Assembly: GCA_017526745.1 (NCBI GenBank) | Contig: JAFXQX010000039.1 | Location: 19,874-83,873, forward strand | Source: Lachnospiraceae bacterium | GTDB lineage: Bacteria; Bacillota; Clostridia; Lachnospirales; Lachnospiraceae | Direction of reading: 5' to 3' | DNA: 64,000 bases | Part shown: positions 8,243 to 16,051 of the stretch, one piece after another | Numbering within the stretch: the first letter of the stretch is position 1 | How the letters are laid out: each line of letters begins with the position of its first letter | Made by a program: the position numbers and the translations under genes | Notes under the pieces: generated by a model | Told to the model about the DNA's origin: nothing | What the model saw: only the letters and a program-made list of their open reading frames with translations | The model's database searches: none

Positions 8243-10816
8243 ATGGCACCGAAACGAAATGACAAACAAAAGATCACAAAGAATGAACTGTTCATATCGT
8301 CCCATCTGATGATGATCCTGACATATACGATCTTCTCGGTGATACTGATCATCGAGACGTTTGTCATGGACTGGGAGAAATGGGCAGCCCTTCTGATACT
8401 TGCAGGAGTCGCAATATCATGGTACATACATTTTTCGCAGATAGGAGATGATATTCTCAGGCTGTGGATATGTTCGATACTAATGATGGCCACGTTCTTT
8501 TTCTACGGGACACACGAGACGAGCACATTCGATCTGGCCGTCGTGATATGCGTTGTGATGTTCCTGTATACGATGACCGGGATACATTCTCTTGTCACCC
8601 TCTGTCAGGTCACGTATTATCTTACCCTTGCGTATGAACTGTACAACCTTTATACCGGCGGGACGGTGTTCGATCCGCTTCTTGTATCGCGAACGCTCCT
8701 TCACATCGCTGTCGTTACGATGACGGGCTGGATCGCCAGAACGATCATAGATAAATGGCAGGGAGTCCTGGACCAGTCAAGGGAAGAGGTTACCGCGCTT
8801 TCCGAGTCGGCTTCGCGTCTTAATGATTTTATCGCTAACGTTTCCCATGAGATCAGAACTCCGATAAATGCGATCCTCGGCATATGCAACATGTGCCTGA
8901 ACGATGAGGAAGATCCGAAAACAAGAAACAGCCTCGTTTCCATCGAGAAGGCAGGCAAGAGGATAGGAGAGCAGATAAGCGATATCCTTGATTATTCTGA
9001 GATCGACAGGAAGGATCTTGCAAACAACTTCGAGGATTTCATGCTCTCATCCGTTCTTAACGATCTTGTAAATGAACTGTCCGTGTATCATAAGAACGGG
9101 CTCGAACTCATCATTGACGTTGATGCGTCCATTCCTTCCGTCATGGAAACTGATGTCGCAAAGCTTAAAAAGATATTGTGGCATCTTATTACAAACGGCA
9201 TCAAGTTTACAAACGAGGGCGGCGTATATGTACACATCTCATCCATACCGCATGAATACGGCATCAATCTGTGCATGGAGATAAGGGATACCGGGATCGG
9301 CATGGATGAAAAACAGCTCGAAAAGATCTACGATGACTTCTACAGGGCTGATACAGGGAGAACGAGGAATACCGGAGGTCTCGGCCTGGGCATGATAATC
9401 GTCCACGGATTTGTCAGATCTCTGGGCGGCTTCATGACCGTCGAATCCGAACCCGGCGAGGGGACTACGGTCCGTGTCAGCATTCCCTGCAGGGTAGTTG
9501 ACAGCGAGAGCTGCATGTCCGTAAGGGACAGGGACAGTATCAGTCTCGGTGCATATCTTCATTTCGAAAAGTATTCCAATCCTCACGTCAGGGAATTCTA
9601 CGATACGATGGTACGAAACATAGTCACCGGACTGAAAGTCACGATGCACAGGGTTGACAATACAGAGTCCCTTCGTGCCCTGACCGACAGCAAGAAACTC
9701 ACGCATCTCTTTGCAGGCCCCGAGGAGTATCTTAGCGCTTCGGACCTGATGGAGGAGCTTGCAAGATCGATAATAGTTACGGTAGTTGCCGATCCCGGAC
9801 AGATCATCCTTCCGGCAGGATCCAAAGTCCGCATAATGTTCAAACCCTTCTACTGTTTCCCCGTTGTCGGCGTGCTCAATTCCAAGATCGGAGAGGCACC
9901 GGAGGGTGAAGGGACCGTAACGTTCCCGGGAGCACGCGTGCTTGTTGTTGATGATGAGCCTATGAACCTGATCGTTTCGTCGCAGATGTTAAGACGTTAC
10001 GGGATGAACGTTACGACGTGCGAGTCGGGACAGTCGGCGATCGATCTGTGCCGCTCAAATGATTACGACGTTATACTGATGGATCATATGATGCCGGGTA
10101 TGGACGGGGTCGAGGCCATGAAGAGGATAAGGGCCGACCAGACAAGAGGAAAGGTCCTTGTTCCGATCATTGCTTTTACGGCAAATGCTGTAAGCTCGGC
10201 CAAGGAGATGTTCCGTCAGGCGGGATTTGACGGATTTGTGGGCAAACCCGTTGACAGTGTTGAACTTGAAAGGGTGTTAAAGCGGGTCCTTCCCGCATCT
10301 CTTATAGTACTCAGCGATCCCGTAACCGCAAAAAGGCATATAACAGAGGCAGAAGGGGCCGACGTAAGGTCTGCAGCCGACAGACTTGCTGCGATCGGGG
10401 TCGATACCGCAAAGGGACTGTATTACTGCCAGAATGACAGGAACTTCTATGAAACACTCCTGGCCCAGTATAAAAAAGAATCGGTCCTGAAGAAAAAGAT
10501 CATGGACGAATCCCTTTTATCGGGAGATCTTGCAGCTTATGCGATCCAGGTCCATTCGATAAAGAGTACGTCGAAGATGATCGGCGCGATGGATCTGTCG
10601 GAGATCGCACGCGGCCTTGAGACGGCTGCAAAATCATCGGACAGGGATTATATCGATCAAAATCATGAGACCATGATCACGATGTATGACAGGGTACTGG
10701 ACGCCATCGGGAAAGATGACGAAGAACCGCTGACGGAGAGCGCTGCCGCTGATGATGACGATGACATACTCGAATTCGATCCGGAAGGAGACGATGAGGA
10801 AGGAGGCAGTTTATGA
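8243..10816 (+). CDS. Membrane hybrid histidine kinase: HisKA-HATPase-REC-Hpt
   Basis: Sensor kinase of 857 residues. The N-terminal 160 residues contain about five or six transmembrane helices and no obvious extracellular domain. The dimerisation/phosphoacceptor motif [15 protein letters not shown] places His202. The ATPase has the N-box NGIKFTNEGG, DTGIGMD and a G-rich lid (GGLGLGM). The receiver (about 565-685) has phosphoacceptor Asp614 in [11 protein letters not shown], and the C-terminal Hpt carries His771 in VHSIKSTSKMIG. An acidic tail (DDDDDILEFDPEGDDEE) closes the protein. The start codon follows directly after the stop of the c-di-GMP regulator and the 3' end overlaps the next kinase by 4 bases. 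The complete His-Asp-His set means it can run a phosphorelay and could feed the receiver of the upstream regulator (inference). Confidence 0.9.
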   Translation: MAPKRNDKQKITKNELFISSHLMMILTYTIFSVILIIETFVMDWEKWAALLILAGVAISWYIHFSQIGDDILRLWICSILMMATFFFYGTHETSTFDLAVVICVVMFLYTMTGIHSLVTLCQVTYYLTLAYELYNLYTGGTVFDPLLVSRTLLHIAVVTMTGWIARTIIDKWQGVLDQSREEVTALSESASRLNDFIANVSHEIRTPINAILGICNMCLNDEEDPKTRNSLVSIEKAGKRIGEQISDILDYSEIDRKDLANNFEDFMLSSVLNDLVNELSVYHKNGLELIIDVDASIPSVMETDVAKLKKILWHLITNGIKFTNEGGVYVHISSIPHEYGINLCMEIRDTGIGMDEKQLEKIYDDFYRADTGRTRNTGGLGLGMIIVHGFVRSLGGFMTVESEPGEGTTVRVSIPCRVVDSESCMSVRDRDSISLGAYLHFEKYSNPHVREFYDTMVRNIVTGLKVTMHRVDNTESLRALTDSKKLTHLFAGPEEYLSASDLMEELARSIIVTVVADPGQIILPAGSKVRIMFKPFYCFPVVGVLNSKIGEAPEGEGTVTFPGARVLVVDDEPMNLIVSSQMLRRYGMNVTTCESGQSAIDLCRSNDYDVILMDHMMPGMDGVEAMKRIRADQTRGKVLVPIIAFTANAVSSAKEMFRQAGFDGFVGKPVDSVELERVLKRVLPASLIVLSDPVTAKRHITEAEGADVRSAADRLAAIGVDTAKGLYYCQNDRNFYETLLAQYKKESVLKKKIMDESLLSGDLAAYAIQVHSIKSTSKMIGAMDLSEIARGLETAAKSSDRDYIDQNHETMITMYDRVLDAIGKDDEEPLTESAAADDDDDILEFDPEGDDEEGGSL

Positions 10817-13557
10817 GTCTTTCCCTCAGAGAGTTTATAGAGTTTCTTATCCATGAGAAAGGATATGATGCCAACGAGGATAAGATAAACAGGTACATAT
10901 ACGGGTCCACACTCGGCAAGATGCGCATGATAGCTCTCGGAGTGGCGATCTTTGAGATCATTGCGCTGATCGTAAGCTTTACTCCCAAGCATCTTGGTGC
11001 CGCATATCTTACAGAGTACAGATGGGTGTATGGTTCGGTCCTTCTTGTCATGCTCTTCGGACTGGCACTTTTTGCGTATGTCAGGCATGACATTGACAGA
11101 AGATACAGATCACTTATGTGGATCATGCCGGTCACTTCACTTCTCGTACAGCTGTGGGCCGTCGCGGCGATGTGCGTGAACGCTTATGCGCTCGGCTTTG
11201 CCAATCCGAGCCTTTATATCGCATCGGCGCTTCTCATCCCGGTATGCACATATATGCATCCCCTGGCATATATTGCCGTTGCCGTTCTCTCGGATACCGC
11301 GATGCTTGTCGTATACAGCAGGCTCAGGGAAGTGATCACCGCTCCTTCTCCTATGCCGGTCGTTATCGCAACGATCCTTCTGATCAAGACGGTGTTCACA
11401 CTGATGATGTATTTCCTTCAGTTCACGCTTCGTGCCAAAACGATCACGTTCGAAGAGCAGAAGAAGGAGATCAGCGATCTGAACAACGCCCAGAACAGAT
11501 TTTTCTCAAGCATGAGTCATGAGATAAGGACGCCTATCAACACGATCATAGGTCTTAATGAGATGATACTGCGCGAGAAGGTAAGCGATGAGGTCGCCGA
11601 GGATGCAGCCAATATCCGTGCCGCCAGCAACATGCTCCTGCACCTTATAAACGATATACTCGACATGTCCAAGATCTCATCCGGACAGATGAGGCTGACA
11701 CCGGCTGCTTACCGCCCGGGCGACATGCTCTCCGAGATAGTCGGCATGCTGTGGCTGAGGTGCCGGGAAAAGGGCCTTGATTTTCACATCCAGGTAGCCC
11801 CCGATATCCCATCGGAACTGTACGGCGATGAGGTCAGGATCAAACAGATACTCATAAATGTTTTGAATAATGCGATCAAATACACAGAGAAAGGTTCGGT
11901 AACGCTTGCGATCCAGTGTAACGGTATCACAGACGGCATTGCCGATATCGTGTATTCCGTGACGGACACTGGAAAGGGTATCAGGAAAGAAAGCATACCC
12001 CATCTGTTCACTGCTTTCAGACGCGTTGACGAGACCGAGAACCGCTACATAGAGGGTACCGGCCTTGGCCTGTCGATAGTTAAAGAGCTTACGGAACTTA
12101 TGGGCGGACACGTCAGCGTGAACAGTGTTTATACCCAGGGATCGACTTTTGTCATCGAGATCCCCCAGACCGTAACCGATTTTGAAAAGATCGGGAACAT
12201 CAATCTCGAGGAGAAGCATAAGGCAAATCTTTCGGGAGATTATAAATGCAGTTTTGAAGCCCCCGATGCGAATGTGCTCGTTGTTGATGACAATGAATCA
12301 AACCTTCTTGTAGTCAGGAAACTCCTTCGTGCGACCAAGGTAAAGCTTGATACCGCCATAAGCGGTGCCACTGCCCTGGACAGGACACTGGAGAATTCTT
12401 ACGATGTCATTTTCATGGATCATCTCATGCCCGAGATGGACGGGATCGAATGCCTTCACAGAATAAAGGAACAGGTAGGCGGAAGATCGAAGGGATCCAA
12501 GTTCATCGCCCTTACCGCCAATGCCGGGAGCGAGATGAGAAAGCTGTATGCGGATGAGGGATTCGACGGATATCTCGTAAAACCCGTCAATACCCGGGAA
12601 CTTGAAAGTGAACTTGCCCGCCTTCTTCCGGGCGACCTAGTAAGATCGACAGGTGAAAATGAAGACATACTGGAAAACAGTACTTCATGGATAGATGCCC
12701 GCACCAAGAAGAAACCGATAGTAATCACAACAGAGAGCGTTGCGGATATTCCGGCATCGCTTCTGGAAGAGTACGGTATTGATGTGATACCTCATAAAGT
12801 CGAGACGGAGGATGGGGTGTTCCTCGACGGAGTTGAGATCGATTCGGGCGGACTGCTCGAGTATATGAGAGATGAGAACAAAGTCTCCACTCATCCGCCT
12901 TCGGTTTCCGAACACGAGGAATTCTTTGCCCGGGCCTTATCCGGAGCCCATAATGTGATACATGTAACGATATCGTCCAAAGTACGTCACAGCGGATATG
13001 AAGGCTCTGTTGAAGGCGCGGCTGCATTTAACAATGTCACCGTATTTGATTCGCACCTTCTGTCGAGCGGGCAGGGCATACTGGCTATTGAAGCGTGCCG
13101 TCTCGCCTCCACGGGTGTATCTGTCGGAGAGATATTAAACCGGCTGGCTTATATCCGTAAATACATCCAGACAAGCTTTATTGTTGACAATATCGATTAT
13201 CTTGCGAGAAACGGACAGATAAGCGCAAGACTTGCCGGGGTGGCGAAGTCTATCATGTTCCATCCCGTGATCGATATGAAGAACGGAAAGATGAAGATGT
13301 ACAGGTTCTATTTCGGGTCGAGGCAGCGGGCGTGGATCCGGTATATCAATTCGACGCTTGCCAGGGTGACTGATATAGACAGGAGCGAACTGTTCATAAC
13401 ATATGTGGGTCTTTCCCAGAATGACCTTGATCATATTAAGAATATCGTGGAAAGGAAGATCGTATTCGAACACATTTATTTCCAGAAGGCATCTCCTGCG
13501 ATAGCCGTCAACTCCGGCCCCGGAACATTCGGCCTTCTGTTCAAGTACAGGATGTGA
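10813..13557 (+). CDS. Hybrid histidine kinase fused to a C-terminal DegV domain
   Basis: 914-residue fusion. About six transmembrane helices fill residues 35-215. HisKA has His236 ([16 protein letters not shown]). The HATPase shows NVLNNAIKYTEKG, DTGKGI and GTGLGLS. The receiver (about 488-610) has Asp536 in FMDHLMPEMDG. After a short linker, residues about 634-914 form a full DegV/FakB-type domain: ITTESVADIPASLLEEYGIDVIP, then STHPPS in place of TSxPS, VTISSK, FDSHLLSSGQG and SGPGTFGLLF. In free DegV proteins this fold binds a fatty acid. Here the usual GGR[IV]S motif reads NGQIS and the HxGPG motif reads NSGPG, so ligand handling may differ. There is no Hpt; the kinase just upstream, which overlaps by 4 bases, has one. 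Stand-alone DegV genes occur elsewhere in this window. The fusion architecture is certain from the continuous frame; the sensing role is inference. Confidence 0.88.
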   Translation: MSLSLREFIEFLIHEKGYDANEDKINRYIYGSTLGKMRMIALGVAIFEIIALIVSFTPKHLGAAYLTEYRWVYGSVLLVMLFGLALFAYVRHDIDRRYRSLMWIMPVTSLLVQLWAVAAMCVNAYALGFANPSLYIASALLIPVCTYMHPLAYIAVAVLSDTAMLVVYSRLREVITAPSPMPVVIATILLIKTVFTLMMYFLQFTLRAKTITFEEQKKEISDLNNAQNRFFSSMSHEIRTPINTIIGLNEMILREKVSDEVAEDAANIRAASNMLLHLINDILDMSKISSGQMRLTPAAYRPGDMLSEIVGMLWLRCREKGLDFHIQVAPDIPSELYGDEVRIKQILINVLNNAIKYTEKGSVTLAIQCNGITDGIADIVYSVTDTGKGIRKESIPHLFTAFRRVDETENRYIEGTGLGLSIVKELTELMGGHVSVNSVYTQGSTFVIEIPQTVTDFEKIGNINLEEKHKANLSGDYKCSFEAPDANVLVVDDNESNLLVVRKLLRATKVKLDTAISGATALDRTLENSYDVIFMDHLMPEMDGIECLHRIKEQVGGRSKGSKFIALTANAGSEMRKLYADEGFDGYLVKPVNTRELESELARLLPGDLVRSTGENEDILENSTSWIDARTKKKPIVITTESVADIPASLLEEYGIDVIPHKVETEDGVFLDGVEIDSGGLLEYMRDENKVSTHPPSVSEHEEFFARALSGAHNVIHVTISSKVRHSGYEGSVEGAAAFNNVTVFDSHLLSSGQGILAIEACRLASTGVSVGEILNRLAYIRKYIQTSFIVDNIDYLARNGQISARLAGVAKSIMFHPVIDMKNGKMKMYRFYFGSRQRAWIRYINSTLARVTDIDRSELFITYVGLSQNDLDHIKNIVERKIVFEHIYFQKASPAIAVNSGPGTFGLLFKYRM

Positions 13558-13570
13558 CCGGAAACAGAAA

Positions 13571-14638
13571 ATGAAAACAACAGAAAAGAGTACGAACGAA
13601 ATAAGCTCAAATGATAAAGCACAGATCCGCGAGAGCGGGCCGGATCTTATCAGATCGCTGGCCTGCTTCTTCGTTGTCGGTGCGCATTTTTACCTGAACA
13701 TGGGATACTATAATGAGCCGATGGCAGGGTGGAAGATGTTTGTGGAAACGTCCTGCCGCTGGCTGTTTGTTACGGCCGTGCCCCTGTTTTTTATGCTGAC
13801 CGGTTATTTCAAGAAGAACAAGAAGATGGACAGGGCGCATTATATGTCGATCGTTCCGCTCCTTATCTCATATGTGGTCATTTCGGTCGCAAAGATGATA
13901 CTGTACAACAGATTGTACGGAAAGATATACGGGATCAAAGAGATGTTCGTCAATCTGGGGAACTATCAGATCGCCTGGTATATGGGACTGTATCTGTGCG
14001 TGTTCCTGCTGATCCCTTTTCTTAACAAGGGATGGTATGCACTAACCCAAAAAGAGCAGAATGTCCTTATCGGAACGCTTTTCTTTTTATGTGCTTTATA
14101 TCCGGTGTGGAACTATATAGCTCCGTCATATTTTATTGGCATTTACCCGGTCGTATTTTATTTTCTCGGGATCGCCGTTCGGGACAGAAGATGGAGACCG
14201 AACAGGCTGATACTGATCGGAGTGATCGCTGTAACCGTTCTTACGGAAGCGCTTATCAGCATGAAACTTACATCGACCGGACTGTTTGACTGGAATCTTA
14301 TCTCAACATCCGACGGAACATACGGGACAGCGTTCATCACCATATGTACCGTGTGCATTTTTCTTCTTTTCTATGATGTTAACATCACGTCAAAGACCGT
14401 ACGTTTTCTGCTGTCAAAGATCAGCGGGGTGTCGTTTGAGATATACCTGTTTGCAGGTGCTTACGATGCGATAATATACGGGTACGCCAAGAGATACTTA
14501 ACGGGACCGGTACAAAGCTTTTGGTGGTTCTTTGTAACGGTCCCGCTCAGTTTTACATGTGCGCTCGTTTCTTCTCTTATCTTTAGATTTATCGTGGATA
14601 AGATCTTATTGATCTTCAATCCTTCTGCTTCGGGTTGA
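13571..14638 (+). CDS. Acyltransferase family 3 membrane protein
   Basis: Integral membrane O-acyltransferase of 355 residues with about ten helices. The N-terminal motif LIRSLACFFVVGAHFYLNMG supplies the catalytic-type His of the acyltransferase 3 (OafA/YiaH-like) family, which moves acetyl or other acyl groups onto cell-surface sugars. It starts 13 bases after the DegV-fused kinase with a weak ribosome site, so it is probably the last gene of the signalling operon. Its 3' end overlaps the convergent small membrane protein by 33 bases. A lipid- or acyl-linked theme shared with the DegV fusion is tempting but unproven. Confidence 0.75.
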   Translation: MKTTEKSTNEISSNDKAQIRESGPDLIRSLACFFVVGAHFYLNMGYYNEPMAGWKMFVETSCRWLFVTAVPLFFMLTGYFKKNKKMDRAHYMSIVPLLISYVVISVAKMILYNRLYGKIYGIKEMFVNLGNYQIAWYMGLYLCVFLLIPFLNKGWYALTQKEQNVLIGTLFFLCALYPVWNYIAPSYFIGIYPVVFYFLGIAVRDRRWRPNRLILIGVIAVTVLTEALISMKLTSTGLFDWNLISTSDGTYGTAFITICTVCIFLLFYDVNITSKTVRFLLSKISGVSFEIYLFAGAYDAIIYGYAKRYLTGPVQSFWWFFVTVPLSFTCALVSSLIFRFIVDKILLIFNPSASG

Positions 14639-15019
14639 AGATCCGTCTGCAAGATCTACTGCGGATGCATCGCAGTTCCTTTTGTGGAACTGTTCCATGA
14701 TCCGGGCATCACAGTGGCTCGCATGCTCTATCTTAAGATCGAACATCTCGCTTGTGGCCTTGAAGGCCCTGTGTTCATCGCGAAGCTGTCTTGCAAGCCA
14801 GTCGTTGTTCTTATCATCGCAAAGTACGGAACTTCTCTTATCCCCCATGTCGCGGCTGACGCTCACGATATCCTTATGGGGCCTGTAGTTCGTATATGTA
14901 CGTCCCTTGGACTTTGATGCTGCCTTGGTATTTGATCCGAGGCTTCCGCTTTTGATCACCCTGCGGATTATCAGCCAGATGACAACTACCCAGACAGCAA
15001 GCGCAAATAATCCGCTCAT
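14606..15019 (-). CDS. Small single-TM protein downstream of SPFH gene
   Basis: Unrecognised protein of 137 residues. Residues 4-20 form one transmembrane helix (LFALAVWVVVIWLIIRR), followed by a basic, Ser-rich linker and a charged, His/Cys-containing tail (DNDWLARQLRDEHRAFKA-like helix around 73-95). Its start overlaps the stop of the SPFH gene by 4 bases (ATGA), so the two are translationally coupled and probably function together at the membrane. NfeD proteins are the usual partners of SPFH proteins, but no NfeD signature is visible. The last 11 codons overlap the convergent acyltransferase gene. Confidence 0.55.
   Translation of the reverse strand: MSGLFALAVWVVVIWLIIRRVIKSGSLGSNTKAASKSKGRTYTNYRPHKDIVSVSRDMGDKRSSVLCDDKNNDWLARQLRDEHRAFKATSEMFDLKIEHASHCDARIMEQFHKRNCDASAVDLADGSSTRSRRIEDQ
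14611..14643. terminator. Inverted repeat across convergent gene ends
   Basis: GATCTTCAA (14611-14619) and TTGAAGATC (14635-14643) form a 9-base-pair stem with a 15-base loop. It spans the acyltransferase stop codon and the last codons of the convergent gene. No U-tract follows on either strand, so it is at best a weak terminator. Confidence 0.3.
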
Positions 15020-15906
15020 GATCTTGCACTTTCCGAAAGAGCCGTTATGGCACCGGCAAGGTTTGCAAGGTCCGAAGGAACGATGACTTTTGTCGCCTGT
15101 CCGTCAGCCATCTTGGCGACCGCATCAAACGACTGAAGAGTAAGATACTGCTGTGTCGGATTTGCTTCGTTGATCAGCCTGATACCTTCAGCTTTGGCCT
15201 TCTGTACGGCAAGGAGTGCTTCGGCCTCACCTTCAGCCTCACGAATGCGCTGTTCCTTTACTGCTTCGGCACGAAGTATGGCAGCCTGCTTTTCACCTTC
15301 GGCAAGCGTAATAGCTGACTGTTTCTTACCTTCTGCCGTAAGGATGGCTTCACGTTTTTCACGCTCGGCTCTCATCTGTTTTTCCATCGCATCCTGGATC
15401 GACTGCGGAGGCATGATGTTCTTGACTTCCACGCGGCTGACCTTGATGCCCCATTTATCCGTTGCTTCATCAAGGATCACAGTGATCTGGGAATTGATAT
15501 CGTCACGGCTCGTAAGCGTTTCATCAAGGGTCATGCTTCCGATGATGTTTCGAAGAGTTGTGGCCGACAGATTCTCGATCGCTGCTATGGGACGCTCAAC
15601 ACCGTATGTGAAGAGCTTGGCATCAAACACCGAGAAGAATACGACTGAGTCGACCATCATCGTAACGTTATCTTTTGTTATGACGGGCTGGGGCTCGAAG
15701 TCGGCAACCTGCTCTTTCAGTGACACTTTCTTGACTATCCTGTAGAAAAAGGGCACCTTGAAGTGAAGTCCTGCCGCCCAGGAACTGTGATACTTTCCGA
15801 GAAACTCAACCACCCAAGCGTTCGCCTGCGGAACGATGCATATGATTCTTACCAAGAAGATGACTACGATAAGAAATACGATCAGTAAAAAAATCAAACC
15901 TTCCAT
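15016..15906 (-). CDS. SPFH/Band 7 (stomatin-like) membrane scaffold protein
   Basis: Membrane-anchored SPFH protein of 296 residues, the bacterial stomatin/QmcA type that organises membrane microdomains and often controls membrane proteolysis. Residues 2-22 form the N-terminal anchor. The Band 7 domain follows (VSLKEQVADFEPQPVITKDN, VVFFSVFDAKLFTYGVE, then GSMTLDETLTSRDDIN). A long Ala/Glu/Lys coiled coil (KQMRAEREKREAILTAEGKK onward) is typical of the family. I chose the ATG at 15906, behind AAGGAG; the frame is open further upstream but that part has no family match. A -10 element TATAAT lies about 40 bases upstream on the minus strand. Confidence 0.9.
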   Translation of the reverse strand: MEGLIFLLIVFLIVVIFLVRIICIVPQANAWVVEFLGKYHSSWAAGLHFKVPFFYRIVKKVSLKEQVADFEPQPVITKDNVTMMVDSVVFFSVFDAKLFTYGVERPIAAIENLSATTLRNIIGSMTLDETLTSRDDINSQITVILDEATDKWGIKVSRVEVKNIMPPQSIQDAMEKQMRAEREKREAILTAEGKKQSAITLAEGEKQAAILRAEAVKEQRIREAEGEAEALLAVQKAKAEGIRLINEANPTQQYLTLQSFDAVAKMADGQATKVIVPSDLANLAGAITALSESARS

Positions 15907-15945
15907 AATTATTGTTACTCCTTTCGTATACAAATACCGGACAGT

Positions 15946-15951
15946 ATTATA
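15946..15951 (-). promoter_or_regulatory. -10 element for the SPFH operon
   Basis: On the minus strand this reads TATAAT within GGTATAATACTG, about 40 bases before the SPFH start codon. No good -35 is seen 17 bases upstream. It lies back to back with a plus-strand promoter. Confidence 0.4.
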
Positions 15952-15967
15952 CCATAATACGAACACG

Positions 15968-15997
15968 TTGACAGCAGGGAGCGTATGAGGGTAAAAT
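15968..15997 (+). promoter_or_regulatory. Sigma-A-type promoter for the secreted metalloprotease gene
   Basis: TTGACA (15968-15973) and TAAAAT (15992-15997) are separated by 18 bases and lie 55 bases before the start codon. This is a divergent arrangement with the SPFH promoter. Confidence 0.55.
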
Positions 15998-16051
15998 TCT
16001 GATGTATGGCTGTTTTTAGTGCATTGACAGTATCCCGAGAGGTTCAATTTC

